A stretch of 64,000 nt of DNA from Bacteroidaceae bacterium (GTDB taxonomy: Bacteria > Bacteroidota > Bacteroidia > Bacteroidales > Bacteroidaceae). The DNA lies in contig JAFYNL010000022.1 of NCBI GenBank assembly GCA_017548075.1, forward strand, positions 51,203-115,202. Reading direction: 5' to 3'. How positions within the stretch are numbered: the stretch's first letter is position 1; the number at the start of each line of letters is the position of its first letter. Shown in pieces: positions 15,711-27,646 of the stretch. The notes under the pieces are model-generated. The model was not told the DNA's origin, made no database searches, and saw nothing but the letters and a program-made list of their open reading frames with translations. The position numbers and the translations under genes are program-made.

Positions 15711-17393
15711 TTACCAGAAGTAGATGTAGAATGCTACGGTGATGGCGAGGATGATGATGGTGTGGAATACATCCCAGCCATTCCAGCTGGCACGAGTTGC
15801 TGCAATTTGCTCGGGAGTGGATGTGCCGAAGACCAGTCCCTGAATTTTCTCCTTGCTTGGAGCCTCGGTGAAGAGGGAAACAAGAATTACAACCAGGCAG
15901 CAGACAACAAGCATCACGCCGCAGAAGAACAACCAGTTGAAGTCGTAGAACACAGCTTTGAACCAGCTATCAGCGGCATCGGGCGTGTTACTATAGTACA
16001 CCTTTGCACCAAGACGAGTCAAGCCAATGATAATGCCTGAGAGCAAGCCCCACTGACCGCCCTTGGCAGAAGCACGCTTCCACGTAACACCCAAGAGGAA
16101 TGCTGCTGCAATACCAGGAGCAAGCACGCTCTGGACGTCCTGCAGATAGTTGTAGAGCACGTTGCCTACGCTCCTCATAATGGGAATCCAAAGGATGCCG
16201 AGAATCACGATGACAACAGTTGCCGTTTGTCCGATACGAACCAAACTCTTCTCAGACGTTTGTGGCTTCAGTCGCTTCCAGAAGTCAATGGTGAAGAGCA
16301 TAGCGGAACTGTTGAACAGAGATGCAAGTGAAGACATCAAAGCTGCAAGAATACCGCAAACCACAAGACCCTTCACGCCTGCAGGCAGAATCTTAGCCAC
16401 GAGGGTAGGGAAGGCGGCATCGGCATTCGGAGTACCGTCTTCAAGTAGAGGCAGGAAGCCACCATACTTCTGATGAAGGGCAAAGGCAATCATGCCTGGA
16501 ATGAGGAATAGGAACACGGGCAACAGCTTCAGATAAGCTCCGAAAATGGTACCACGACGGCTTTCCTTCTCGTTCTTGCCAGACAAGACACGCTGCACGA
16601 TGTACTGGTCGGTACACCAATACCAGAAGCCGATGACTGCAGAGCCAACGAGTGCTCCCAGCCAAGGATACTGCGGGTCGCTATTCGAACGCATCAGGTG
16701 AATCATGGTGCCTGTGGCGCCTTCGTAGTTGGGCTTTACGTTGCAAAGCTGGAGCATCTGGTCCCAGCTGCCTAAGGCTTTCATTCCCAATACGAGGATG
16801 ATGAGTGAGCCAAGCAGCAGGATAGGTGTCTGCAGCACAGAGGTGTAGAGCACAGACTTCATACCTCCAAGAATGGTGTAGAGCGCTGTGATGAGCACAA
16901 GTCCGATGGCTGCAATCCAGAAGAAGTCGATGCCCCAAAGTTCTTTAATGCCAAACACTTGCTGGAACACAAGTCCGCCAGCATAAACCGTTACGGCTAC
17001 TTTCGTCAGCACGTAAGAAATCAGAGAAATGACGCTCAGGATGGTGCGGCTTTGTGTGTTGTAACGACGCTCGAGGAACTCGGGCATGGTGTAAACCATA
17101 GAACGAGAATAGAAGGGCACGAATACCCAGCCGAGAATAAGAATCATCCATCCTTGAATCTCCCAATGTGCCATTGCCATACCCGATGAAGCACCTGCTC
17201 CTGCAAGTCCGATAAGATGCTCTGAACCGATGTTCGAGGCAAAGATACTTGCACCAATGGCTATCCATGTTGCGTCCTTGCCGCCAAGAAAATAGTCTGC
17301 CGAGTTGTCGTTCTTTTGAGAAACGACCCAAAGTACGATGCCGATTAGCGCACAGCAGAAGACGCCAATGACAATCCAGTCTAATAATGCCAT
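15711..17393 (-). CDS. SGLT-type sodium:sugar symporter (SSS family)
   Basis: A 560-residue inner-membrane protein with about 14 hydrophobic helices. It is like vSGLT: an early DYFLGGKDATW segment, then IGASIFASNIGSEHLIGLAG, the helix typical of sodium/glucose or sodium/galactose transporters, and later YWCTDQYIVQRVLSGKNEKE. With galK and galM upstream, galactose is the likeliest substrate. It is last in the minus-strand galactose unit but is separated from galK by a hairpin with a T tract, so it may be expressed at a lower level than the other genes. No separate promoter was found in the 72-bp gap. Glucose, xylose or another sugar is possible. Confidence 0.85.
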   Translation of the reverse strand: MALLDWIVIGVFCCALIGIVLWVVSQKNDNSADYFLGGKDATWIAIGASIFASNIGSEHLIGLAGAGASSGMAMAHWEIQGWMILILGWVFVPFYSRSMVYTMPEFLERRYNTQSRTILSVISLISYVLTKVAVTVYAGGLVFQQVFGIKELWGIDFFWIAAIGLVLITALYTILGGMKSVLYTSVLQTPILLLGSLIILVLGMKALGSWDQMLQLCNVKPNYEGATGTMIHLMRSNSDPQYPWLGALVGSAVIGFWYWCTDQYIVQRVLSGKNEKESRRGTIFGAYLKLLPVFLFLIPGMIAFALHQKYGGFLPLLEDGTPNADAAFPTLVAKILPAGVKGLVVCGILAALMSSLASLFNSSAMLFTIDFWKRLKPQTSEKSLVRIGQTATVVIVILGILWIPIMRSVGNVLYNYLQDVQSVLAPGIAAAFLLGVTWKRASAKGGQWGLLSGIIIGLTRLGAKVYYSNTPDAADSWFKAVFYDFNWLFFCGVMLVVCCLVVILVSLFTEAPSKEKIQGLVFGTSTPEQIAATRASWNGWDVFHTIIILAITVAFYIYFW

Positions 17394-17406
17394 ATTAATT
17401 TACTAT

Positions 17407-17443
17407 TAAAAAGGAGCCCTGAACGTTGGATGTCCAGGACTCC
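17407..17443 (-). terminator. Intra-operon terminator or attenuator after galK
   Basis: On the minus strand GGAGTCCTG pairs with CAGGGCTCC (one mismatch; plus-strand 17413-17443), followed by TTTTTAATAG. It lies between the galK stop and the symporter start. Partial readthrough would set symporter level relative to galK. Confidence 0.6.
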
Positions 17444-17465
17444 ATAAGTAAGTAAATGCGAGTGA

Positions 17466-18626
17466 TTAGCAGAGTTTGCGAGAGCCGTCTCCAATAACTA
17501 CGTCGATGACGATAGGCTTCTTGCCGTACTTTTTCTGGAACTTCTCGACAACGACTTTCTTGAAGTTGGCAGCAAGTTCGTCTGCAACAAGGTTGATGGT
17601 GCAGCCACCAAAGCCGCCACCCATGATGCGAGAACCTGTAACGCCTTCTTCCTTAGCAACTTCGTTGAGGAAGTCAAGCTCTTCGCAGCTTACCTCATAC
17701 TCCTTGCTCAGGCCGTAGTGAGTTTCGTACATCATCTTGCCTACTGTCTCGTAGTCGTCCTTCTTGAGGGCGTCGCAAACGGTAAGCACGCGAACAACTT
17801 CGCCGATGACGTAACGGGCACGCTTGTACTCGTCCTCAGTAATCTGACTCTTTACTTCTTCGAGCATGTCGTAGTTTGCATCACGAAGGCTCTTCACCTC
17901 AGGATGCGTCTTGCCGATAACCTCAGCAACATGCTCACACTGCAGACGACGTTCGTTGTAGGGAGAACCCTTCAGTTCGTGCTTCACACAGCTGTTGACA
18001 AGGATGAGCTGATAGCCCTTGGGATTCCAGGGGAAGTACTCGTACTCACCGCTACGGCAGTCGAGACGAAGCAGAGCACCCTTCTTGCCGAGAACACTGA
18101 TAGCCTGGTCCATGATGCCACAGTTTACACCAACATACTTGTGCTCTGTGCGCTGACCAACCTTAGCGAGTTCCATCTTCTCAATCTTGTTGTCGCCGAA
18201 CAAATCGTTCAAAGCGAAAGCATATGTGCTCTCGAGAGCAGCACTTGAACTCATACCTGCACCAAGAGGCACATCACCAGCAAAAGCTGTGTTGAAGCCT
18301 TCTACAGGAACACCCAGAGCCATCATCTCGCGGCAAACGCCGAAGATGTAGCGAGCCCATGTTGCGCTGGGGCCCTTCTCGTCGTCAAGAGAGAACTGAA
18401 CGCGGTCCTTGAGGTCGATGCTATAAGCATCCACAGTGCGAGTGCCGTTAGGCTTAATCTCGGCAATGATGCCCTGTTCTACTGCTCCAGGAAATACGAA
18501 GCCATTATTATAGTCAGTATGTTCGCCAATCAGGTTGATGCGACCAGGAGAGGCATAAACTGAACCTGTGCTGCCGTCGAAGTGCTTTACGAAGCGACTA
18601 CGAACATCGTCAATTGTAAGTTTCAT
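17466..18626 (-). CDS. galK: Galactokinase
   Basis: A 386-residue GHMP kinase with the galactokinase signature GRINLIGEHTDYNNG (about 28-42), the ATP-binding loop LGAGMSSSAALES (about 130-142) and the C-terminal GGGFGGCTINL motif. It phosphorylates alpha-D-galactose to galactose-1-phosphate, the first committed step of the Leloir pathway. Length fits the family. It lies 33 bp after the permease gene in the order galM, permease, galK, symporter. No galT or galE is in the window, so later steps must be encoded elsewhere. A hairpin with a T tract follows the gene. Confidence 0.95.
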   Translation of the reverse strand: MKLTIDDVRSRFVKHFDGSTGSVYASPGRINLIGEHTDYNNGFVFPGAVEQGIIAEIKPNGTRTVDAYSIDLKDRVQFSLDDEKGPSATWARYIFGVCREMMALGVPVEGFNTAFAGDVPLGAGMSSSAALESTYAFALNDLFGDNKIEKMELAKVGQRTEHKYVGVNCGIMDQAISVLGKKGALLRLDCRSGEYEYFPWNPKGYQLILVNSCVKHELKGSPYNERRLQCEHVAEVIGKTHPEVKSLRDANYDMLEEVKSQITEDEYKRARYVIGEVVRVLTVCDALKKDDYETVGKMMYETHYGLSKEYEVSCEELDFLNEVAKEEGVTGSRIMGGGFGGCTINLVADELAANFKKVVVEKFQKKYGKKPIVIDVVIGDGSRKLC

Positions 18627-18659
18627 TTTTCTAAGTTTAAGAGATTAAAGTTCAAGTGT

Positions 18660-19949
18660 TTACTCAACAGGAATGTCCTTGTTCACGTTCTTGCAGCCAA
18701 TCACGCTGTAGTAGAGCATGTAAACAAGCATTGCAATTACGAGCCAGTAGCTGTTCATGTAGCCAAAGCCTTCTGCAATCTTCTCCTGAATCCAAGGCAT
18801 TACACCACCACCGACAACAAGCATCATGAAGATACCAGAAGCCTGTTCTGTGTACTTGCCCAGTCCTTCTACTGCCATGTTGAAGATGCAGCCCCACATA
18901 ATGCTGGTGCACATACCGCAGAGAACGAGGAACAGACAGCTCAGAGGAACTTGGAACATTGCAAAGCCGTCGGCTGCGCTATAACCAGGCATGCTGATTG
19001 TTGTGGTCTTAGGAATTGCGATTGCTATGAGAATCAAAATGATGGCAATTGTGCTCATGGTAATCATCTGAGCGCGGCTGCTAATCTTGCCTGAAACAAG
19101 TGTGCTGCTGAAACGTCCTACCATCATGAGCAACCAATAGATAGCTGCGATTGCACCACCGATTGCAGCACCATTTACTGCAATACCTGCACCCTTCTCG
19201 CTTGCGTCAGAGAGGTAGAAGATAACCTGTGCGGGAATACCAATCTCGATACCTACATAGAAGAAGATAGCGATTGCGCCAAGTACGAAGTGGCGGAAGT
19301 TCCAAGCGCTGTGCTCGTAAACCTTTGTGTTGCGCTCCTGAGCGGGTTCGGGAATAGTGAGGCTGGCAATGATGATGAATGCGATGCCGAATACTGCCAT
19401 TGCGATGAAGAGCAGAGGAGAAACGTCGGACATAGCAGTCTTGTCTGTAACGGTACCAACCAGAGCACCTACCAACAGAGGAGTCAGCGTGCCAGTCAGA
19501 GAGTTCAGCGTACCACCAGTCTGGATAAGCTGATTACCCTTGTTGCCACCACCACCAAGCATGTTCAGCATGGGGTTCACAACGGTGTTGAGCATACAAA
19601 CACAGAAGCCGCAAACGAATGCACCAAGCAGATAAACGTAAATGGCTGAGCCCTGCAGGAACTCGAAGCTGGAGAGGTACTGAATGCAGATGCCAATGAA
19701 ACCAACTGCGAGGGCAGCGAGAGTGGTCTTCTTGTAACCAATCTTGAGGAGCATCTTGCCTGCGGGAATACCCATGAACAGATAAGCAAGGAAGTTCATG
19801 AGGTTACCAGTCATACCTGCCCATTCATACTGGTTCTTCCAAATGGTTCCGAATGGAGCGGCCATGTTAGTTACGAATGAAATCATCGCGAAGATGAAAC
19901 ACATTGTGATGATAGCAACAAGATTGCTATTCGATTTTGTTTGTGCCAT
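18660..19949 (-). CDS. FHS-family MFS sugar permease, probably galactose/glucose
   Basis: A 429-residue, 12-helix member of the fucose/glucose/galactose:H+ symporter family, with family segments such as VVNPMLNMLGGGGNKGNQLIQ and the helix GTLTPLLVGALVGTV. It lies between galM and galK, so galactose, or glucose plus galactose, is the probable substrate. It is distinct from the related permease at 3146-4486, which has a different N-terminus. Together with the SGLT-type symporter, this locus encodes two energetically different importers for what seems to be the same sugar. Confidence 0.85.
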   Translation of the reverse strand: MAQTKSNSNLVAIITMCFIFAMISFVTNMAAPFGTIWKNQYEWAGMTGNLMNFLAYLFMGIPAGKMLLKIGYKKTTLAALAVGFIGICIQYLSSFEFLQGSAIYVYLLGAFVCGFCVCMLNTVVNPMLNMLGGGGNKGNQLIQTGGTLNSLTGTLTPLLVGALVGTVTDKTAMSDVSPLLFIAMAVFGIAFIIIASLTIPEPAQERNTKVYEHSAWNFRHFVLGAIAIFFYVGIEIGIPAQVIFYLSDASEKGAGIAVNGAAIGGAIAAIYWLLMMVGRFSSTLVSGKISSRAQMITMSTIAIILILIAIAIPKTTTISMPGYSAADGFAMFQVPLSCLFLVLCGMCTSIMWGCIFNMAVEGLGKYTEQASGIFMMLVVGGGVMPWIQEKIAEGFGYMNSYWLVIAMLVYMLYYSVIGCKNVNKDIPVE

Positions 19950-19999
19950 AATGATTTGAATTAAGTTATTTTGAATTTAGTTGTTTTGAATTCTTGTTC

Positions 20000-21082
20000 T
20001 TACCACTCTATGCCGAACTTATAGATGGTCTTCTGCCTGTAGATTTCGCCGGCTTTCAGAATGCAGCTGGGGAAATAAGCGCGGTTTGGAGAATCGGGGA
20101 AGTGCTGAGCCTCGAAACAGAGAGCTGAGTACTTGGGATAGGTTGCGCCCTGATTGCCTGTAAAGCCGTTGAGCCAGTTGCTCGAATAGAACTGAACACC
20201 AGGTTCTGTAGTCCACATCTCCATCTTCCTGCCACTATTGGGCTCTACGCACTTAACTGCATAAGACAGTTCGCCTGGCTCTCTCTTGTTCAGCACGAAG
20301 CAATGGTCGTAACCTGTGCCGTTCACAATCTGCTGATTGCTTGTGTCGCCGATGCGCTCACCTACTGCATGAGGTGTGCGGAAGTCGAATGGAGTGCCTT
20401 CTACCTTCAGGATTTCACCCGTCGGAATGCTCGTCTCGTCGATGGGAATAAAGAAATCGGCGTTGATGGTGAGGATGTTGTTAAGAGCCTCGGGAGTGGG
20501 GTTTGCGATACCTGCCAAGGAGAAGAATCCGTGACTCGTCATATTGACTGGAGTCTTCTTATTGGTAGTGCCGCGATAGTCGATGATGAGTTCGTCGTCT
20601 TCCGTCAGGCTGAACTTCACATTCATGTGCAATTCGCCAGGGAAGCCTTCCTCGTAATAAGCTGAGATGTATCGAAGCACGAGTTCGTGTTCGTTGATTT
20701 GCTCAGCATCCCAAACACGAGCATGGAAGCCTGTAGGACCGCCATGAAGATGATTGGGGCCATTGTTGATAGCAAGACTATAATCCTTGCCATTCATTAC
20801 AAAATGTCCCTTAGCGATGCGGTTGCCGTAGCGACCAACAAGCGTGCTAAGGAACGGTTCGGGACTGTTTATCATGTTCTGAATAGAGTCATGTCCCTGA
20901 ATAACATTGGCCATCTTGCCTTCCTTATCGGGAACCATGATGGCCATTATTGCACCACCGTAATTCGTGATGCTTACTTCCATTCCATTGCTGTTAGTGA
21001 GGGTGTAGAGGTCAGTCTCCTTGCCTTGCACCACAGCTTGGAAGTTTTCTCTCTTCAATCCGGAAATGAGTACGTTGTCCAT
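20000..21082 (-). CDS. galM: Aldose 1-epimerase (galactose mutarotase)
   Basis: A 360-residue mutarotase. Landmarks are NHLHGGPTGFHARVWD, TSHGFFSLAG with a probable catalytic His, and a C-terminal TEPGVQFYSSN containing the probable catalytic Glu. It converts beta-D-galactose to the alpha anomer used by galactokinase. No signal peptide is present, so it should be cytoplasmic. It is the first gene of the galactose unit, downstream of a strong promoter at 21119-21149, with a leader of about 30 nt. Confidence 0.93.
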   Translation of the reverse strand: MDNVLISGLKRENFQAVVQGKETDLYTLTNSNGMEVSITNYGGAIMAIMVPDKEGKMANVIQGHDSIQNMINSPEPFLSTLVGRYGNRIAKGHFVMNGKDYSLAINNGPNHLHGGPTGFHARVWDAEQINEHELVLRYISAYYEEGFPGELHMNVKFSLTEDDELIIDYRGTTNKKTPVNMTSHGFFSLAGIANPTPEALNNILTINADFFIPIDETSIPTGEILKVEGTPFDFRTPHAVGERIGDTSNQQIVNGTGYDHCFVLNKREPGELSYAVKCVEPNSGRKMEMWTTEPGVQFYSSNWLNGFTGNQGATYPKYSALCFEAQHFPDSPNRAYFPSCILKAGEIYRQKTIYKFGIEW

Positions 21083-21118
21083 AGGCGTATAATGTAGTTA
21101 AAGTTGCATTTTTCCTTG

Positions 21119-21149
21119 CAAATATAGCAAAAAAAACAATTGCTTCAAA
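21119..21149 (-). promoter_or_regulatory. Promoter of the galM-permease-galK unit
   Basis: On the minus strand TTTG (21149-21146), 19 bp, then TATATTTG (21126-21119): a full Bacteroidetes consensus promoter. The predicted start (~21112) lies 30 bp before the galM ATG. Confidence 0.7.
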
Positions 21150-21248
21150 GGAAAATGTAGAAATCTTACATCCTTGCCTATTAAAAGATGTTAAAGAGCA
21201 TAAGCAGGAAGGATTTGACGCCACAATTCTTTGTGCTTAAAAACATAT

Positions 21249-21349
21249 GCAGTTACGATGCCAAACGTAACACGTTACGATTGCAATCATAACACGTTAA
21301 CTTTGCCAACGTAACACGTTAAGTTTACAAACGACACACGTGATGTTTT
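21249..21349. repeat. 22-bp-period repeat array B (4-5 units)
   Basis: Unit anchors are at 21260 (GCCAAACG), 21283 (GCAATCAT), 21305 (GCCAACGT) and 21327 (ACAAACGA), spaced 23, 22 and 22 bp; each is followed by an AACACGTTA or CACACGTGA core. The array starts about 10 bp after the folC stop and ends 100 bp before the galM promoter. No gene lies in this gap (21083-21360). Confidence 0.75.
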
Positions 21350-21360
21350 AAGATGAGGCC

Positions 21361-22605
21361 TTAGTATCCGAGATACGTGAGCAGATCCGCTACAATAAAG
21401 GTGCTACCTCCTATATAAATAATGTCTTTGCTTGAAGCTTCCTTTTTTGCTGCGAGAAAAGCCGTCTTAACATCGTTAAATACCTTGCCATGAAGGTTGT
21501 GAGTTATGGCTCGCTTACAAACTTCTTCTGCTGGCATTGCGCGTTGCACAGAGGCTTGGGTGAAATAATAAACCGCATCCTTCGGCATCATGGAAAGTAC
21601 TGCGTCAACATCTTTATCGCTTACCATTCCAAAAACAAAATGCAATCGTTGATGGGGCAGGGTAGCAAGGTGACGGAAGATGTACTCAAGTCCGCCTTTG
21701 TTGTGGGCCGTGTCGCAAATGGTAAGGGGCTTCTTACTGAGTATTTGCCATCGTCCCATTAAGCCAGTCATCGTGCAGACTTCCTTGAAACCTCGTTTCA
21801 CGGCTTTGTCGCTAATCTCAATTCCTCGCTCTCGAAGCAGACGAACAGATGTGAGGATGGTCTGCTGGTTCTTCTCTTGGCAAAGGCCTTGAAGAGCGGC
21901 TCCCTCCAAACCTTTCCTTGGGAAGGCTTCGTCTTCAGCGAAGGTGATGGGTGCTCCTACTTCTTTTGCTTTGTTCTGGAATACGGCTTTGACTTCTGGA
22001 TTGACGTTCTCGCCAATGCAGACAGGAATGCCCGACTTGATGATGCCTGCCTTCTCCGAGGCTATCTTTGGGAGCGTGTCACCAAGGAATTGAACGTGAT
22101 CGAAGCTGATGTTTGTGATGACGGAAAGTACGGGCTGGATGATGTTTGTGCAGTCGAGTCTGCCTCCCAAGCCAACTTCAATAACTGCGAAGTCAACCTT
22201 CTGCTCCTCGAAGTACTTGAAAGCGAGGGCTGTAGCAAGTTCGAAGAAAGAGAATCCCGTTTCCCATGGTTCTTTTCTAACTGCTTGAACGAACTCAATG
22301 ACGCGCTTTTTGCTTATCTTTTTGCCGTTGACCCGAATCCTTTCGCGGAAGTCAACGAGATGGGGACTTGTATAAAGACCTACACGATAGCCTTGTGACT
22401 GCAGGATGGCTGCAAGGGTGTGACAGACAGAGCCTTTACCATTCGTGCCCCCTACATGAATAGTACGATAGTTGCGATGCGGATGGCCGAAGTACTCATC
22501 AAGAGCAAGCGTGCCTCCGAGCCCCTCTTTATACGCCGCTGCCCCCACATTCTGAAACATAGGGGCAGAGTCGAAAAGGTATTGTACGGCTTGTTCGTAG
22601 GTCAT
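21361..22605 (-). CDS. folC: Folylpolyglutamate synthase / dihydrofolate synthase
   Basis: A 414-residue Mur-ligase-family enzyme with an ATP-binding loop GGTNGKGS (52-59), the segment [17 protein letters not shown] and [12 protein letters not shown], typical of FolC. It adds glutamate to dihydropteroate and folates. Its start overlaps the dnaJ stop by 4 bp, so it is translationally coupled to the chaperone genes and is last in the run 26976 to 21361. Repeat array B begins just beyond its stop codon. Confidence 0.93.
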   Translation of the reverse strand: MTYEQAVQYLFDSAPMFQNVGAAAYKEGLGGTLALDEYFGHPHRNYRTIHVGGTNGKGSVCHTLAAILQSQGYRVGLYTSPHLVDFRERIRVNGKKISKKRVIEFVQAVRKEPWETGFSFFELATALAFKYFEEQKVDFAVIEVGLGGRLDCTNIIQPVLSVITNISFDHVQFLGDTLPKIASEKAGIIKSGIPVCIGENVNPEVKAVFQNKAKEVGAPITFAEDEAFPRKGLEGAALQGLCQEKNQQTILTSVRLLRERGIEISDKAVKRGFKEVCTMTGLMGRWQILSKKPLTICDTAHNKGGLEYIFRHLATLPHQRLHFVFGMVSDKDVDAVLSMMPKDAVYYFTQASVQRAMPAEEVCKRAITHNLHGKVFNDVKTAFLAAKKEASSKDIIYIGGSTFIVADLLTYLGY

Positions 22606-23789
22606 TCGAACATCTTTTTGAATCTGTTGAAGAAGTTGCTTTTTGCCGTTGCTCCAGGCTTCATGTTCTCGCTTGTACGGAGTTTTTCGAACATTTCCTT
22701 CTCTTCGCGAGACAAGTTCTCTGGAATATAAACGCCAATCTGCACGATGAGGTCGCCAGTTCCGTAGCCGTAGCCTTGCACGACAGGCAGGCCTTTTCCG
22801 CGAAGACGCATAGTCTTGCCGGGTTGAGTGCCTGGTTCAATCTTTATCTTCACCTTGCCGTCGATGGTGGGAATCTCAGCACTTCCGCCAAGAATAGCCG
22901 TAGGAACATCAAGCAAGAGTTGATATTGCAGGTTCTGTCCGTCGCGAAGGAGTTCGGGATGCGGTTCTTCCTCAATATAGACGTGAATGTCACCAGGAAC
23001 ACCATTCCAACGAGCTGCATTACCTTTGCCTTTCTCGTTGACCACCATTCCCTCCTGAACGCCTGCAGGAATCTTTATTTCGACGATTTCCTCACCTTTC
23101 ACAATACCCGTTCCGCCGCAGTTCTTACACTTGTTGCGAATCACAGAACCTGTGCCGCCACAAGCATCACAACTGGTTTGCGTCTGCATGTGGCCGAACA
23201 TTGTGTTTACTGAGCGATAGGTGACGCCAGAACCATTACATTTCGTGCAAGTCTCTTTCTTGCCGTCTTCGCTACCACTTCCGTGACAATGAGGGCAGGT
23301 GACGTATTTGTTTATCTTGAACTTCTTTGTGACGCCAGAAGCGACCTCCTTCAGATTGACGCGAACTTTGAGACGTAGGTCTGCGCCTTTCTCGACTCGC
23401 TTGCCGCCTCTGCTACCTCCTCCAAAGAAGTCGCCGAAACCTCCGCTAAAACTGCCTCCACCGAAACCTCCTCCGCCGAAGACGGAATTGAAGACGTCAA
23501 AGATGTCGTCCATCGACATACCTCCAGCGCCACCGAAGCCTCCATAGCCTCCGCCAGAAAAACCAAACTGGTCGTAGTGCTGACGCTTTTCCTTATCGGA
23601 TAATACGGAATAAGCCTCTGTTGCCTCCTTGAACTTCTCCTCGGCCTCTTTCTTCTCAGCATCACTCTTGCCCGTCTGACGGTCAGGATGATACTTGATG
23701 GCCATCTTCTTGTAGGCGGACTTTATCTCGGCTTCGCTGGCAGTCTTGCTGACGCCAAGCACTTCATAGTAATCTCTCTTCTCTGCCAT
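22602..23789 (-). CDS. dnaJ: Chaperone DnaJ
   Basis: A 395-residue class I J-protein. The J domain covers ~1-72 with the HPD motif at 34-36, followed by a Gly/Phe-rich region (~85-140). Four zinc-binding repeats follow ([32 protein letters not shown]), then the C-terminal substrate-binding domains. It stimulates the DnaK ATPase and delivers unfolded proteins. It follows grpE by 12 bp; dnaK is not in the window. An in-frame C-terminal extension (RFKKMFE) is short and unremarkable. Confidence 0.97.
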   Translation of the reverse strand: MAEKRDYYEVLGVSKTASEAEIKSAYKKMAIKYHPDRQTGKSDAEKKEAEEKFKEATEAYSVLSDKEKRQHYDQFGFSGGGYGGFGGAGGMSMDDIFDVFNSVFGGGGFGGGSFSGGFGDFFGGGSRGGKRVEKGADLRLKVRVNLKEVASGVTKKFKINKYVTCPHCHGSGSEDGKKETCTKCNGSGVTYRSVNTMFGHMQTQTSCDACGGTGSVIRNKCKNCGGTGIVKGEEIVEIKIPAGVQEGMVVNEKGKGNAARWNGVPGDIHVYIEEEPHPELLRDGQNLQYQLLLDVPTAILGGSAEIPTIDGKVKIKIEPGTQPGKTMRLRGKGLPVVQGYGYGTGDLIVQIGVYIPENLSREEKEMFEKLRTSENMKPGATAKSNFFNRFKKMFE

Positions 23790-23801
23790 AATCCAATCCT
23801 C

Positions 23802-24368
23802 TTAGACGCCAACAACAACTTGAGCGTGACGGATGACTTTCTCGTTGAGTTTATAACCCGTCAGAGTGCAGTCCATCACTTTGCCTTTGAGTTCGGGTGT
23901 GGGAGCAGGCAACTGGGCAACTGCTTCGTGAAGGTCAACATCGAAATCGGCTTCTTTGGTATCGATGATGCTGACTCCTTGCTTACCAAGTATGTCGATG
24001 AATTTCTTATAGATAAGCTCGACACCTTCAAGTACTGCATTAACATCCTCTGCGCCCTTCATGTTCTTCAGGGCACGCTCCATATCGTCGATGATAGGAA
24101 GGATGGTAATGATGGTTTTTTCGCCGCCATTGAGGATAAGGTCAGTCTTTTCCTTGATGGTACGCTTGCGGTAATTGTCGAACTCTGCTATCTTTCGCAG
24201 CAGTTGGTCGTTGAGGTTTGCAATCTCCTTGTTTGCAGCTTCCAGTTGCTCTTCAACGGTAAGTTCCTTCTCCTCTTCAGGAGCAGCCTGTTCCGTTTCT
24301 GGAGTTGTCTCCTCGACATTCTGCTTAGTTTCTTTCTTTTCTATTTCTTCGTTCTTTTCTTCTTTCAT
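23802..24368 (-). CDS. grpE: Nucleotide exchange factor GrpE
   Basis: A 188-residue protein with a highly charged Glu/Lys-rich N-terminus (~1-35), a long coiled coil (~35-80, EEQLEAANKEIANLNDQLLRK) and the GrpE beta-domain ending DCTLTGYKLNEKVIRHAQVVV. It promotes ADP/ATP exchange on DnaK. It sits directly upstream of dnaJ on the same strand and 59 bp after the ABC-F gene. Family and length are typical. Confidence 0.96.
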   Translation of the reverse strand: MKEEKNEEIEKKETKQNVEETTPETEQAAPEEEKELTVEEQLEAANKEIANLNDQLLRKIAEFDNYRKRTIKEKTDLILNGGEKTIITILPIIDDMERALKNMKGAEDVNAVLEGVELIYKKFIDILGKQGVSIIDTKEADFDVDLHEAVAQLPAPTPELKGKVMDCTLTGYKLNEKVIRHAQVVVGV

Positions 24369-24427
24369 TTTGATAGGGTTTTGTTTCCGCTTCTTTCTCT
24401 ACAAGAAACGTGCCAATCGAGGACTTG

Positions 24428-26976
<2,549 letters not shown>

Positions 26977-26984
26977 TTCGTGCG

Positions 26985-27015
26985 CAAAATTAGATAAAAT
27001 TTGTCACTATACGAA
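26985..27015 (-). promoter_or_regulatory. Promoter of the glucosaminidase gene run
   Basis: On the minus strand TAATTTTG (26992-26985) with TTCG (3 of 4 bases of TTTG) 19 bp upstream (27015-27012). The -7 element ends 9 bp before the ATG at 26976, so the transcript would have almost no leader. Confidence 0.5.
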
Positions 27016-27032
27016 AAAAAAGTCTAACTTTG
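27000..27032 (+). promoter_or_regulatory. Promoter of cdd
   Basis: TTTG (27000-27003), 21 bp, then TAACTTTG (27025-27032). It overlaps the divergent glucosaminidase promoter. Transcription would begin about 27039, which decides for the cdd start at 27056 over the longer frame from 26960. Confidence 0.65.
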
Positions 27033-27055
27033 TGGCAGAAAAAGACATTTCTTTT

Positions 27056-27541
27056 ATGCGAGAATACAAGATTGAGGCTCTGATGCGCATCTTTGAGATG
27101 GCAGAATTGAGCAAAGCAGACCAAGAGTTGGTAGAGGCAGCCAAGCGCGCAACTGCTGGAAGTTATGCACCTTATAGCAAGTTTCGAGTAGGGGCAGCCG
27201 TTCGTTTGCAGGATGGAACAATCGTTTGTGGTGCAAATCAGGAGAATGCAGCCTTTCCATCAGGACTTTGTGCCGAGCGAACAGCTCTTTTTGCAGCAAA
27301 TGCCCAGTATCCTGACCAGCCCGTCGTAGCTTTGGCCATCGCAGCTCAGAAAGGCCGTCAGTACCTCGCTCAGCCCATCTCTCCTTGCGGAGCTTGCAGG
27401 CAAGTTATTTCAGGAGTGGAGGACCGTTACGGACAACCCATTCGCATCCTGCTTTACGGCACAGATGGTGTCCTTGTTTCCGACGGCATTAACCCCTTGC
27501 TTCCCCTTCGCTTTGTTGACGACAATATGAGGCTAGGGTAA
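27056..27541 (+). CDS. cdd: Cytidine deaminase
   Basis: A 161-residue zinc enzyme of the cytidine/deoxycytidylate deaminase fold. The catalytic CAE motif is at 72-74 (SGLCAERTA) and the zinc-binding PCGAC at 110-114. It deaminates (deoxy)cytidine to (deoxy)uridine in pyrimidine salvage. The start at 27056 (MREYKIEAL) was chosen because the promoter lies between it and the upstream in-frame ATG. The gene stands alone, convergent with porE, and repeat array C begins 2 bp after its stop. Confidence 0.92.
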   Translation: MREYKIEALMRIFEMAELSKADQELVEAAKRATAGSYAPYSKFRVGAAVRLQDGTIVCGANQENAAFPSGLCAERTALFAANAQYPDQPVVALAIAAQKGRQYLAQPISPCGACRQVISGVEDRYGQPIRILLYGTDGVLVSDGINPLLPLRFVDDNMRLG

Positions 27542-27542
27542 A

Positions 27543-27613
27543 TTGTAAACTTCACGTGGATAAAAAGCAAACTTCACGTGTGATGTTTGCCAACGACACA
27601 CGTGAAGTTTTTG
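27543..27613. repeat. 22-bp-period repeat array C (3 units), forming a 13-bp hairpin
   Basis: Units begin GTAAACTTCACGTGG (27545), GCAAACTTCACGTGTGATG (27567) and GCCAACGACACACGTGAAG (27589), spaced 22 bp. The second and third pair: AAACTTCACGTGT (27569-27581) is the exact reverse complement of ACACGTGAAGTTT (27598-27610). T runs follow on both strands, so it could terminate both convergent genes (cdd and porE). Confidence 0.75.
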
Positions 27614-27646
27614 TTCGACGCCAGTCAACAATTTCTGGACGACTCT

